64,000 bases of DNA from Antedon mediterranea (GCF_964355755.1 NC_092670.1:9361201-9425200); one strand, 5' to 3'. Counted from the stretch's first letter, positions 46,001 through 57,095 are shown. Translations and numbers: made by a program. Notes: generated by a model not told the origin, from the letters alone.

Positions 46001-48466
46001 ATTTTTTGACATAACTGGTTACTATAGCATGATAAACATGCGCAGAGTCGAATAATGGATTCTGCGCATGTCAATTATGCTATAGTAACCAGTTATGTCA
46101 GGTAATAAAATGTTTACTATTGCATAATAAACATGCGCAGAGTCGAATAATGGGTTCTGCACATGTCAATTATGCTATAGTAACCAGTTATGTCAGATAA
46201 TAAAATTGTCGAAAATTATTTTTAGACAAATGTTTACTATCGCATAATAAACATGCGCAGAATCGAATAATGTGTTCTGCGCATGTCAATTATGCTATAG
46301 TAACCAGTTATGTCAGATAATAAAATGGTCGAAAATTATTTTTAGACATAAATGTTTACTATCGCATAATAAACATGCGCAGAGTCGAATAATTGGTTCT
46401 GCGTATGTCAATTATGATATAGTAACCAGTTATATCAAAAAATAAAATGGTCGAAATTTGGCCATTTTCGGAAAAGAACCAATTTTCGACCCTTTTATTT
46501 TTTGACATAACTGGTTACTATAGCATAATAAACATGCGCAGAGTCGAATAATGGGTTCTGCGCATGTCAATTATGCTATTGTAACCAGTTATGTCAGATA
46601 ATAAAATGTTTACTATTGCATAATAAACATGCGCAGAGTCGAATAATGGGTTCTGCGCATGTCAATTATGCTATAGTAACCAGTTATGTCAGATAATAAA
46701 ATTGTCGAAAATTATTTTTAGACAAATGTTTACTATCGCATAATAAACATGCGCAGAATCGAATAATGTGTTCTGCGCATGTCAATTATGCTATAGTAAC
46801 CAGTTATGTCAGATAATAAAATGGTCGAAAATTGGCCATTTTCGGAAAAGAACCAATTTTCGACCCTTTTATTTTTTGACATAACTGGTTACTATAGCAT
46901 AATAAACATGCGCAGAGTCGAATAATGGGTTCTGCGCATGTCAATTATGCTATTGTAACCAGTTATGTCAGATAATAAAATGTTTACTATTGCATAATAA
47001 ACATGCACAGAGTCGAATAATGGGTTCTGTGCATGTCACTTATGCTATAGTAACCAGTTATGTCAGATAATAAAATGGTCGAAAATTATTTTTAGACATA
47101 AATGTTTACTATCGCCTAATAAACATGCGCAGAGTCGAATAATGTGTTCTGCGCATGTCAATTATTCTATAGTAACCAGTTATGTCATAAAATAAAATTG
47201 TCGAAAATTATTTTTAGACCTAAATGTTTACTATTGCATAATAAACATGCGCAGAGTCGAATAATGGACTCTGCGCATGTCAATTATGATATAGTAACCA
47301 GTTATATCAAAAAATGAAATGGTCGAAATTTGGCCATTTTTCGAAAAAATCACTTTACTATATTACAGGGAAATTTTCGAAAAAGAGCCAATTTTCGACC
47401 CTTTTATTTTTTGACATAAATGGTTACTATAGCATAATAAACATGCGCAGAGTCAAATAATGGGTTCTGCGCATGTCAATTATGCTATAGTAACCAGTTA
47501 TGTCAGATAATAAAATGTTTACTATTGCATAATAAACATGTGCAGAGTCGAATAATGGGTTCTGCACATGTCAATTATGCTATAGTAACCAGTTATGTCA
47601 TAAAATAAAATTGTCGAAAATTATTTTTAGACATAAATGTTTACAATCGCATAATAAACATGCGCAGAGTCGAATAATGGGTTCTGCACATGTCAATTAA
47701 GCTATAGCATACCAGAATATGTCAGATAATAAAATGGTCGAAAATTATTTTTAGACATAAATGTTTACTATCGCATAATAAACATGCGCAGAGTCGAATA
47801 ATGGGTTCTGCGCATGTCAATTATGCTATAGTAACCAGTCATGTCAGATAATAAAATTGTCGAAAATTATTTTTAGACAAATGTTTACTATCGCATAATA
47901 AACATGCGCAGAATCGAATAATGTGGTCTGCGCATGTCAATTATGCTATAGTAACCAGTTATGTCAGATAATAAAATGGTCGAAAATTATTTTTAGACAT
48001 AAATGTTTACTATCGCATAATAAACATGCGCAGAGTCGAATAATTGGTTCTGCGCATGTCAATTATGATATAGTAACCAGTTATATCAAAAAATAAAATG
48101 GTCGAAATGTGGTCATTTTTGGAAAAAATCCCTGTACTATATAGTACAGGGAAATTTTCGAAAAAGAGCCAATTTTCGACCCTTTTATTTGTTGACATAA
48201 ATGGTTACTATAGCATAATAAACATGCGCAGAGTCGAATAATGGGTTCTGCGCATGTCAATTATGCTATAGTAACCAGTTATGTCAGATAATAAAATGGT
48301 CGAAAATTATTTTTAGACATAAATGTTTACAATCGCATAATAAACATTCGCAGAGTCGAATAATGGGTTCTGCGCATGTCAATTAAGCTATAGCATACCA
48401 GTTATGTCAGATAATAAAATGGTCGAAAATTATTTTTAGACATAAATGTTTACTATCGCATAATAA
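43030..48466. repeat. palindromic satellite, array 2 (about 39 hairpin units)
   Basis: Same unit as array 1. Short units recur about every 120 bp: a hairpin with ACATGCGCAGAGTCGAATAA and GGTTCTGCGCATGTCAATTA arms, plus linker TAAAATGGTCGAAAATTATT. Every few units a long form of about 196 bp adds a second palindrome (GGTCGAAATTTGGCC, CCCTGTAC/GTACAGGG, TTCGACCCTTTTATT). A 115-bp foreign stretch interrupts it near 44777-44890 (AAGATAAGATAAGATAATAT). Small frames reading through it are artefacts. The array abuts the upstream region of gene C. Confidence 0.93.
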
Positions 48467-51014
48467 ATTTTATTTTATTTTTTTATTTTATTCAATCAAA
48501 ACCAACAGCGATAAATACCGCCACTAACAGGTTTGAAACATAAAACAATACAACATCAAAAACGGTTAACAATAAAATACAGATAAAATATATATATATA
48601 TATATATAAAACATAGATTGGCATGCCATAAACAATTTCAATTAAACAGGTTATGCAGGCTGTTCAAGAAGTGAACACATCATCGTCCTCTTAAAATAAC
48701 CAAGTCTATCATTAAAAATATCGATATGATTGCTATTTAGATTATTAAATGTATAAGGTAGTCTATGAAAAAGTCCCCTCTTAGTACAGTCGACACGGCT
48801 AAAAGGAATATGCAATAAATGTCTATTTCGTGTACGACCAGGAACATTTAAACTAAATAGTGAAATTAATGAACAGTCATATTTAGAATTTAAAATATTA
48901 TATAAAAAAACCATATCAGATATCGTTCGACGATTGCTGACAGAATCAATGGAAAAGGCAAAATTAACACAGTTATAAGACAGGAATCGAACAAACTTCC
49001 GTTGAACAGTGTCGATTCGACGGGCCTGACATGGAGAAATTGAATTGAAAATTGCGGAACAATATTCAAGGTGAGGACGTATAATAGATTTGTATAAAGA
49101 TAAAAGTGCCCTGCCGTCGTTCATAAACCTACAATTTCTCCATATTAAGCCCATCATTCTATTAGCTTTTGACAACACATGATTAATATGTGAACAAAAA
49201 TTTAATTTACTATCAATAAAAATACCTAAATCTTTCCATACATAAACCATCTCAAGATCATGTCCACTCAGATTATAATTGAAGAGCACAGGCCTTTTTT
49301 TAAGTGTTATAGATAAATATTTGCATTTATTAGCATTAAGTTTTATCCCCCACTTCTCCGTCCATTCCACGAGACCATCCAGATCCTCCTGCAGTGAAAA
49401 AGCATCCTGTGGAGTGGTAATCACTTTAAACAATTTCAGATCGTCAGCAAATAAAAGAGACTCGGAATGATTAAATTTTAAAGGAAGATCGTTGATAAAT
49501 AAATTAAACAAAAGCGGGCCCAGGATCGAGCCCTGCGGAACGCCCGATAACACAGGGAGCCAATCAGATGTCTCTCCCCCAATGACAACACGCTGTTGTC
49601 TATTAGTTAAATAGCTTTTAAACCAACTTAACAGTGAACCGGATAAACCAAATTTTGAAAGTTTAAAAATAAGCAAATCATGGGAAACGGAATCAAAAGC
49701 CTTAGAGAAATCAGTGTAAATCACATCGCACTGCTTCTTGCTGTTAATTGCATCGTATGATGTAGCAAGAAGCAGTGCGAGGTTGGTTTGACATGATCTC
49801 CCAGAGACAAAACCATGCTGCCTAGGACTTAAAGCATTAGCAACATGTGATGACAAACCATCATGCACAATGCGCTCAAAAATCTTAGACATAGTAGGCA
49901 ATAACGAAATAGGACGATAGTTACAGATTAGTTTTTTGGGACCACTCTTGTGAATTTGGACAATATTAGCGTGTTTCCAAGATGAAGGAAAAACCCCAGA
50001 ATTAATAGATAGCTGAAACAATTTGCAAAGCGGATAAGAGAGTGAGGAGGAGGCACCCTTTAAGACAACGTTACTAATCTGATCAATGCCAGTAGCTTTA
50101 TTGATATCAATGTTACTAAGTGCCTTTTCCACAGAATGCTGATTCACAGACAGAGAACTTAAGTTATCCACCGCATAGTCAGGAAGACCTGGATAGTCCC
50201 GGGGAACGTCCGGAGAAGGCTCACTGAAAAAAGAATGAAAATAAGAATTAAATGTGGTAGCTTTATCATAATTAGACTGGAATGAAATGTTATCGTGACT
50301 CATGACAGAAGGAAGATTATTTGACTTGTATTTAGTTTTCATCCAGCTCCAGAATCTTTTACTGTTAGTGACAATTTGCTTAGCCAAAGAGTCCAAGTAA
50401 TCTTTGTACTTTTTATTGCACATTTTTTTTAAAGACGCGCGAGCAAATTTGAAATTACTTTGGGCTAACCGATTATTATTTTTTTTCAGATATCTATAAT
50501 ACTTTTCTTTGAGTTGAAGCGCACTTCTCAACTCATTGTCAAACCACGGAGGAAGCTTTCTGCGCTTTCTAATTTTAGGCACTGTGTCATTGACGGCAGC
50601 ATTTAACAAATTATAAAACATATCCAAAGCTTCATTTAAATCACCTTCAAAATCAATTAAGACACTCCATGGAACACAGTTAAGAGTATTACATAGATTA
50701 TTGACATCAAGTGCTTTAAAATTGTAAATTATACTTTTACGATTCAAATTATCATTACTACAATTAACATCAAAATTTAAACGGAAATCAATTCTCAAAG
50801 ATGAGTGGTCAGATAAAAAAATATCGTTAGCAGTATAGACTTTGTCGGAAATGTTTTTACTACAAATAACAAGATCAAGCATTTTATCCATTCTTGTACA
50901 GTACGTATTGCATTGAAATAGGCCACAGCTAGAAAGCAATACATCAAGTAAGTGTTCTGCCATGGACTGAGCTGGAGCAGAATAAGGGTTGCTACTCCAA
51001 TTAATTTCGGGCAT
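48467..51014 (-). mobile_element. 5'-truncated CR1/Jockey-type non-LTR retrotransposon
   Basis: A LINE inserted within a unit of the palindromic satellite: the unit stops at GCATAATAAA (48466) and resumes with CGCAGAGTCGAATAATGG at 51015. The 3' end (left side) is an A-rich tail, AATAAAATAAAAAAATAAAA on the minus strand. The 5' end is cut within the endonuclease domain. A poly-AT microsatellite (about 48589-48606) lies in the 3' UTR. Confidence 0.92.
48651..51014 (-). CDS. endonuclease (partial) / reverse transcriptase of the LINE
   Basis: About 787 codons without a stop. It starts within the AP-endonuclease domain at MPEINW, which normally follows a GDFN motif that is missing here. The endonuclease ends with the conserved LSDHSSL. 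A reverse transcriptase follows: NYRPISLLPTMSKIFERI, DFSKAFDSVSHDLL, SGVPQGSILGPLLFNLFIND and catalytic FADDLKLF, then a thumb/C-terminal part (LGIFIDSKLNF, RPHLEYCSAIF, RTRNRHLLHIP). The open frame suggests a young copy. The frame continues upstream into satellite sequence, which is not part of the protein. The clade (CR1/Crack/Jockey side) is my best judgement; it cannot retrotranspose alone because the 5' part is lost. Confidence 0.9.
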   Translation of the reverse strand: MPEINWSSNPYSAPAQSMAEHLLDVLLSSCGLFQCNTYCTRMDKMLDLVICSKNISDKVYTANDIFLSDHSSLRIDFRLNFDVNCSNDNLNRKSIIYNFKALDVNNLCNTLNCVPWSVLIDFEGDLNEALDMFYNLLNAAVNDTVPKIRKRRKLPPWFDNELRSALQLKEKYYRYLKKNNNRLAQSNFKFARASLKKMCNKKYKDYLDSLAKQIVTNSKRFWSWMKTKYKSNNLPSVMSHDNISFQSNYDKATTFNSYFHSFFSEPSPDVPRDYPGLPDYAVDNLSSLSVNQHSVEKALSNIDINKATGIDQISNVVLKGASSSLSYPLCKLFQLSINSGVFPSSWKHANIVQIHKSGPKKLICNYRPISLLPTMSKIFERIVHDGLSSHVANALSPRQHGFVSGRSCQTNLALLLATSYDAINSKKQCDVIYTDFSKAFDSVSHDLLIFKLSKFGLSGSLLSWFKSYLTNRQQRVVIGGETSDWLPVLSGVPQGSILGPLLFNLFINDLPLKFNHSESLLFADDLKLFKVITTPQDAFSLQEDLDGLVEWTEKWGIKLNANKCKYLSITLKKRPVLFNYNLSGHDLEMVYVWKDLGIFIDSKLNFCSHINHVLSKANRMMGLIWRNCRFMNDGRALLSLYKSIIRPHLEYCSAIFNSISPCQARRIDTVQRKFVRFLSYNCVNFAFSIDSVSNRRTISDMVFLYNILNSKYDCSLISLFSLNVPGRTRNRHLLHIPFSRVDCTKRGLFHRLPYTFNNLNSNHIDIFNDRLGYFKRTMMCSLLEQPA

Positions 51015-51524
51015 ACGCAGAGTCGAATAATGGGTTCTGCGCATGTCAATTATGATATAGTAACCAGTTATATCAAAAAATAAAATGGTCGAAATTTGGC
51101 CATTTTCGGAAAAGAACCAATTTTCGACCCTTTTATTTTTTGACATAATTGGTTACTATAGCATATTAAACATGCTCAGAGTCGAATAATGGGTTCTGCG
51201 CATGTCAATTATGATATAGTAACCAGTTATATCAAAAAATAAAATGGTCAAAATTTATTTTTAGACATAAATGTTTACTATCATGCGCAGAGTCGAATAA
51301 TGAGTTCTGCGCATGTCAATTATGCTATAGTAACCAGTTATATCGAAAAATAAAAAGGTCGAAAGTTGGCCATTTTTGGAAAAAATCCCTGTACTATTAT
51401 AGTACAGGGACATTTACGAAAAATGGGAAAATTTCTACCCTTTTAGTTTTTGACATAACTAGTTACTATAGCTCTATAACATGATGATAACACAATATAT
51501 GGCAATATTAATATAGCTCTATAA
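51015..51524. repeat. palindromic satellite, continuation beyond the LINE
   Basis: Three more hairpin units, one with the second palindrome (CCCTGTACTATTATAGTACAGGG at about 51386). It ends with the diverged CTCTATAACATGATGATAAC type also seen at the start of array 1. Confidence 0.9.
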
Positions 51525-53520
51525 AAAAACTTGGTCTACAATTAGAAATGTACTTCATACTACTCCCAGCAAAAGCAACAATGTAAAACGTATTAATTTT
51601 AATGGTACCTTAACTAGCGCTCCAAAGATTATTGCTAATAGCTTCAATGACGTTTTTGTTGACATTGGACCCAAACTTGCCAGTAAAATTCCACATGATC
51701 GCAATATTAGTATTACTGACTATTTACCCAATTCCGTTGCGCAGTCTCTATTTATAAACCCAGTTGATGAAAATGAAATTCTCAAAATTATTTCCTCATT
51801 TGGCAACAACAAAGCTCCTGGTTTAGATGGATTTAATACTTTTGTTATTAAACAATCTGCATATTTTATTTCCAAACCCCTTTGTCATATCTTTAATTCT
51901 TCGATTTCATGCGGTATTTTTCCAGACAAATTAAAGCGCGCTATTGTAACTCCCGTCTTTAAATCAGCAACTACCGCCCTATTTCTATTCTCTCTATTTT
52001 TTCGAAATTATTTGAACGCATTATATATGATCGAACTTATTCCTTTCTTCAAAAGAATAATGTCCTCTTTCAGCATCAGTTTGGATTTAGAAAAGGCTAC
52101 TCCACCTCAATGGCACTTATTGAGCTGACTAACTATATTTTAGATGCTTTTGAAGAAAATAAATTATCCATGGGAATTTTGATTGATTTATCGAAAGCTT
52201 TTGACACCATTGACCACAACATCTTGTTATCTAGGCTTTCTCACTATGGCGTTAGAGGGATTGCACTTGATTTATTCAAGAGCTATCTTCTTGACCGCAC
52301 TCAGTGCACAAAATTCAATAATAATACATCGGATTTCCGATCCATCTCGTGTGGCGTTCCAAAAGGGTCATTGCTTGGCCCTCTATTATTCATAATTTAT
52401 ATTAATGATTTTTATAATTCCTCCATTCTCTCGTCTTTCTTATATGCTGATGACACCACTATTTTATATTCGCATAGTGACATTAATACACTATTTGATG
52501 TTGTTAACAACGAACTTAAGTCCGTTTTAAAATATTTTTCAGCTAATAAACTTTCGGTAAACTTTAAAAAATGCAGTGCTATTATTTTTCACAGTCCTAA
52601 CAAATCCTTCATTCTTGGAAATAACTTAATTTTGTTAAATAATATTAATATTCCGCTCACTGATAGCGTCCAGTTTCTTGGAGTTTTCCTTGACTCTAAA
52701 TTAACATGGAAATGTCATATTGATTCGGTTGCTTCGAAGGTTTAAAAAAATATAGGAATTATCTATAGGCTTTCTCATTATATCCCTTTAACAATTTTGC
52801 GTTTATTATATTGTTCTCTTATTTTGCCCTACCTAAATTATTGCAATATTGTTTGGGCTAATAATTACAAGACATCTATTGATAGACTTATTATTTTACA
52901 AAAAAGGCCATTAGGCTTATTACCCATTCGAATCGTCTTTCTCATACTTCCCCTATTTTTTCCGTACATAATTTTCTTAAATTAGCTGATATCAATCTTT
53001 CTCAACAAATGTCATTTATTTATGACTCTTTGACAGCTGATTCTCCTTCATCTCATCTTTTCAAATTTAATCACGAAGTTCATAATTATAATACTCGTAT
53101 TGCACAAGACCTACATTTGCCAAAACCAAGACTCACTGCCTTTAAACATTCAATCAGATATACTGGTCCCATGAATTGGAATAAAATTCCTTTTCAAATT
53201 AAACATTCGGCTACTAAATTTTTATTTAATAAAACATTCAAATCTTTCCTCATTTCTAAATATTAATGTTTTCCCCTGGTGATGTGTGTACGGGTGTGTC
53301 TGTGCATGTTCTGTTTGTTGATGTCTGTTTGTGTTGTGATTCGTGTCCTGTAAGTTTGTTCTGTACCTGTGTGTTTGTTGTTCTGTCTAACTTATTTATT
53401 ACTTCATTGTGTGGGCTTCCACATCACAGGCTTGCCTTTCGTGGATTGCCATCTTTTTTTCCACATGTTGCAGTTCTTTTTATATAAGGTATTATTTGAT
53501 GTTATCAATATATTAAAAAA
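51525..53520 (+). pseudogene. decayed non-LTR retrotransposon (reverse transcriptase part)
   Basis: Reading starts in the fingers region (KTWSTIRNVLHTTPSKSN) and runs through NKAPGLDGFNTFVIKQ, NYRPISILSIFSKLFERI, GFRKGYSTSMALIEL, DLSKAFDTIDHNILL, CGVPKGSLLGPLLFIIYIND, FLYADDTTILYSHS and QFLGVFLDSKLTW, to a C-terminal GPMNWNKIPFQIKHS. It is broken by a deletion before NYRP (about 51965), a frameshift and stop at about 52743 and another frameshift near 52905. It differs from the LINE at 48-51 kb (YADD against FADD), so it is a separate family. The longest open part is 52110-52745. Confidence 0.85.
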
Positions 53521-53547
53521 ATAAAATTATTTATTTATTTATATATA

Positions 53548-53584
53548 CTAGATGGCACGCTCGCTTCGCTCGCGTACCATCTAG
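53548..53584. repeat. 37-bp palindrome
   Basis: CTAGATGGCACGCTCGCTTC followed by GCTCGCGTACCATCTAG folds on itself. It lies just past the 3' tail of the decayed LINE. The core CGCTCGCTTCGCTCGCG is strikingly GC-rich for the region. Confidence 0.8.
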
Positions 53585-54124
53585 GTCGTGCCCACAGATG
53601 GTTCTCGAATACACAGTATTTCCAGCGAGAAAAAAATGGAGATTTCAAATGTACGTACCGCAGGACTATAATACATTGTCGTTTACAGAAACGAATAAAT
53701 ATACACAATGATTTATGTAGTCAACCAAAATTAGCACCCTGGGAATTACTTCCGAGAGAGAAACAAAATGAGTCAAATTTTTTTATTTGGACTCATTTAA
53801 ACAAACCCAATTTGTGTTTTGTATGTAACATTAAGGGTTGAGGGATGGGGGAAGAAGATAGGTACAAAGAGGAAACATTTTAAAATATATTCTTATCCAC
53901 TCAGTAACGAAATATTGTTTTTAATGTTTTATAGGCCTATAAATAATATACCACTAAATACAGTAAAACATTTACGATTTAATACGGTACTTTGTTAAAA
54001 CTCTCACTGTCATAGTCGATTGAAATAGTAAAGTACATGTAACGATACACCACTACGACGTTTATATATTTTTAAATTATTAATTAATACAAACGTTGAG
54101 AAGCAACTGTCAGTAATAACGTTT
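53585..54124. other. gene-free spacer
   Basis: AT-rich sequence without recognisable genes between the palindrome and the duplicated block. Confidence 0.5.
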
Positions 54125-54682
54125 ATTTATTTGTATATTATATGTTTATAATCTAACAGTAGGGCCTACCCACACTCACAGTAATAAAGTTTATTTGTAT
54201 ATATTTTTATATTACATCTAACAGTACCAACACTCACAGTAAGAAATTTGCGATTCAAATTGCGATCAAAAGTGGTTAATACCTTAACAGTATTGTACAG
54301 CATTGCAATACTATTTATGTTTATTCTCCAAGGGGGCCCATAAATCTAAATCTATACCTCTATGGTTAAACCAAATAATTTGGAATGTTTATTTGTATAT
54401 TATATGTTTATAATCTAACAGTAGGGCCTACCCACACTCACAGTAATAAAGTTTATTTGTATATATTTTTATATTACATCTAACAGTACCAACACTCACA
54501 GTAAGAAATTTGCGATTCAAATTGCGATCAAAAGTGGTTTTAACCATTAAAATACCTTAACAGTATTGTACAGCCAGGGAACTCCCTGGTACAGCATTGC
54601 AATACTATTTATGTTTATTCTCCAAGGGGGCCCATAAATCTAAATCTATACCTGTATGGTTAAACCAAATAATTTGGAATGT
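54125..54682. repeat. tandem duplication of a 265-290 bp block
   Basis: Copy 1 about 54125-54388, copy 2 about 54389-54682. Shared words include TCTAACAGTAGGGCCTACCC, CAAGGGGGCCCATAAATC and AAATAATTTGGAATGTT. Copy 2 has two small extra pieces (TTAACCATTAAAAT and CCAGGGAACTCCCTGG). Non-coding. Confidence 0.88.
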
Positions 54683-55194
54683 TCCATTCATCACAAATCA
54701 ATACATTTGTAAAAACGTATATTAAATGTATCAAAATAGTATTTTTTAAAGAAAATCAGCCTGTCTTCAACATTATGATGCTGTACTCGAACTGTTCAAC
54801 CGGTTTTCAGCTATTAAAAACAATTATCGTAGGAGGAGATAGGAAAATGCGAAGCCTCCTCGCATTTTTGTGGCGGGTATTTTTCAAGATGGACATCCAT
54901 TAGACAGTGTATACCACGATCGGAAAACACCCCTATTTGGGGCAAATCGTTGAACCTAAATTCGTTTTAATCGTCAATAACTAATTATCTAACTTAATTT
55001 AATTAGTAAACAGGGTTACATCAGGTGGTTAAAATCAGTACCGAAAGTACGAACCAACTTTATATACCATCGAGTAAAAATTCTAGAAGTAAGGCGCGAT
55101 TTACCGAATTTTGCCCTTACGTAAATTTATATATAGATTTACACAGTGCTATGCAACACAATTGATTTGTATATATGTATGTGTGTGTGTGTAT
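54683..55194. other. gene-free spacer
   Basis: AT-rich sequence after the duplicated block. No protein or RNA gene is recognised. Confidence 0.45.
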
Positions 55195-55345
55195 GTATAT
55201 AGCTCTGCTAACTTTTCTGGCTGTTTACTTTATCGTTTTGATTTAGTTTTTCGCTTTTTTTGTATCTCCATTGAGATCCAGCCACTGATACCCACAGCAT
55301 TGTCATTTTTTCAGTAATTTGCCTTTGGATTTATATATATTTGTA
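55195..55345 (+). repeat. interspersed repeat copy (inverted partner in RBM48 intron 3)
   Basis: Matches the reverse complement of 10385-10540: TGTATCTCCATTGAGAT, GCCACTGATACCCACAGC and TTGCCTTTGGATTTATATA. Fragment of an unidentified dispersed element. Confidence 0.75.
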
Positions 55346-55591
55346 TATATATATTTATATATTCTTTGCCTGATTTGTTTATATATAAATATTGTATATT
55401 TATATATATATATATATGTAACTGAAAATAGTCTATATAGGCTATATATTTATATTATATTTCCTCATCTTTATCGTTTCAAATTAATTAATTAACATTT
55501 CAGTATATCGCCGGGCTGTTTAGAATTAATGTTTATTGTCTGATGAGTTAGTGTGTGTATATATGTATTATACAGATATTGACTGCTTAGA

Positions 55592-55736
55592 GGTTAAATA
55601 TAAGATTTGACATCCCCGAGGGAATGATATTAAGTTCGAGGGAATATATATTTCCCGAAGCGCCAGCTGAGGGAAATATATATTCCCCGAGAACTTAATA
55701 TCATTCCCGAGGGGATGTCAAATCTTATATTTAACC
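55592..55736. repeat. long imperfect hairpin, arms of about 65 bp
   Basis: Left arm 55592-55655 and right arm 55669-55736 pair almost fully (GGTTAAATATAAGATTTGAC against its inverse; GGAATGATATTAAGTTC; GGGAATATATATTTCCC) around a 13-base loop. CCCGAGGGAA words at inner borders differ slightly between arms. Foldback element; no coding region. Confidence 0.92.
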
Positions 55737-56202
55737 GATATAAAAGGCAATATCTGTTATATTATATAGCCAAGAACAAGTCTGCTGGGTTGGGTGAAGC
55801 TAGGCTAGCTAGGGCCTAGTAGGCCTCCTTATTGTATTGTACTGCCTAGACACCTTACCTTGCGAAGAATAATATACAGATAATTACTAATTAATGATTC
55901 CTTGGCAATAAAATATTCACTTAGGCCTAGGTCGTTTAAATTAACAGAAGAATTTCCATCAATAAGCCTATTAATAATAATATTATAATCAGGTAGGCCG
56001 AATAAACAATTCGTCGTCTTCTCGATCTTCGAGGAGCCGAATCACCGGATGTTCAGCGCGTACTAGTTACTAGGTTACTACCGTGAGTATTGACCAATCA
56101 TAAACGGTGTTTCATCACATTTAGGGTGGACTTATAACAAATGAGGGCGCTATGTATGCATAGCTTAAATAGTTTAGAAGATTAATTTCCTCAAGCAACT
56201 TC

Positions 56203-56270
56203 CGTGGCCCAGCGGTTGAAGCGTTGTCTTGCGATGGAGTGACAATTCCACCCGAGTTCAAGATCGAGTA
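56203..56270 (+). repeat. tRNA-like Pol III promoter sequence (SINE head or degenerate tRNA)
   Basis: A box TGGCCCAGCGG (about 56205-56215) and B-box-like GAGTTCAAGATC (about 56254-56265) are at tRNA spacing. The anticodon arm does not fold convincingly, and no typical acceptor stem closes, so a SINE head is more likely than a working tRNA. Confidence 0.5.
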
Positions 56271-56313
56271 GATGACTTTTGTTTATTTATCGGCAACGCG
56301 AGTGTTGGCACAC

Positions 56314-56420
56314 GAAAATTACACAGTCAATATCATCGTACTCGAGAATCTATATGTTTAATGACAGGGGACACGATAATTACGCGAAAATTACACAGTC
56401 AATATCATCGTTCTCGAGGA
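56314..56420. repeat. direct repeat of about 35 bp
   Basis: GAAAATTACACAGTCAATATCATCGT followed by (A/T)CTCGAG occurs at about 56314 and again at about 56384, about 70 bp apart. Non-coding. Confidence 0.8.
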
Positions 56421-56884
56421 TATATACGATTTACGATCCTCGCAGCGGTAGTCATGTGATGCAGTTTCAACCAATCACGTTCGCGTATTTACATAGGCTA
56501 TGTAATATATATACATACATATAGGTGTGTGTGTACATATATACATATATATACAAATAAATAAAATAATTAAATTAATGTTAATGTTCTTTGCCTGATT
56601 TGTTTATATATATAAATATGTATATTTATATATGTGTGTAACTAAAAATAGTCTATATAGGCTATATATTTATATTATATTTCCTCATCTTTATCGTTTC
56701 AAATCAATTAATTAAAATTTCAGTATATCACTGGGCGGTTTAGAACTAATGTTCTTTGCCTGTCGTGTTTATATATTATGTTAATGAAATGTATTGTTTG
56801 TAACTCGTACTTACTTTTTTTAATACCTTATTCATTTGTTTTATTATTGAATGAAAGAAAGAAAATAAATGTTTACGTTGAGTT

Positions 56885-57095
56885 GAGCTCTATAATTATG
56901 CGCATATACGGCAATTTTATCGCATAATTATTGAATTTTAAAAAGTGGATATTTTGGCCATTTTTCGAAAATGTGCCTGTACAGGGAGTTTTTCGAGAAA
57001 AAAAATATTTATGTACTATCTATTACAGGGAAATTTTTCGAAAAAAAGACATGCGCAGAATCACATAATCTGTTCTGCGCATGCTACCTCCATTC
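56885..57095. repeat. isolated relic of the palindromic satellite
   Basis: It contains CTCTATAATTATGCGCATAT, TTGGCCATTTTTCGAAAA, ACAGGGAAATTTTTCG and a small hairpin ACATGCGCAGAATCACATAA/TCTGCGCATG. These are the parts found in the arrays, in the same order, but only one diverged copy. It may show what a single dispersed element looked like before amplification. Confidence 0.8.

Larger units (their letters stand above)
55356..56757. repeat. direct repeats of about 175 bp flanking a 1.05-kb interval
   Basis: 55356-55530 and 56583-56757 are near copies (TTCTTTGCCTGATTTGTTTA, AATAGTCTATATAGGCTATA, TTCCTCATCTTTATCGTTTC, GGGC(T/G)GTTTAGAA). The interval between them holds the long hairpin and the tRNA-like sequence. 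They could be the ends of an insertion or part of a larger tandem duplication; no gag/pol frame lies between, so a long terminal repeat retrotransposon is not supported. Confidence 0.7.

Noticed and set aside
43030-48466. Regularly spaced repeats that superficially resemble a CRISPR array
   Set aside because: Units are about 120 bp palindromes with similar, not unique, sequence between them, in a eukaryotic setting with introns and LINEs. This is a satellite.
55538-55610. Possible hammerhead ribozyme (CTGATGAG core near 55539)
   Set aside because: No matching GAAA core or closing stems could be found at the needed spacing.
55356-56757. LTR retrotransposon bounded by 175-bp direct repeats
   Set aside because: No gag/pol frame, primer-binding site or TG...CA ends were seen in the 1.05-kb interval.
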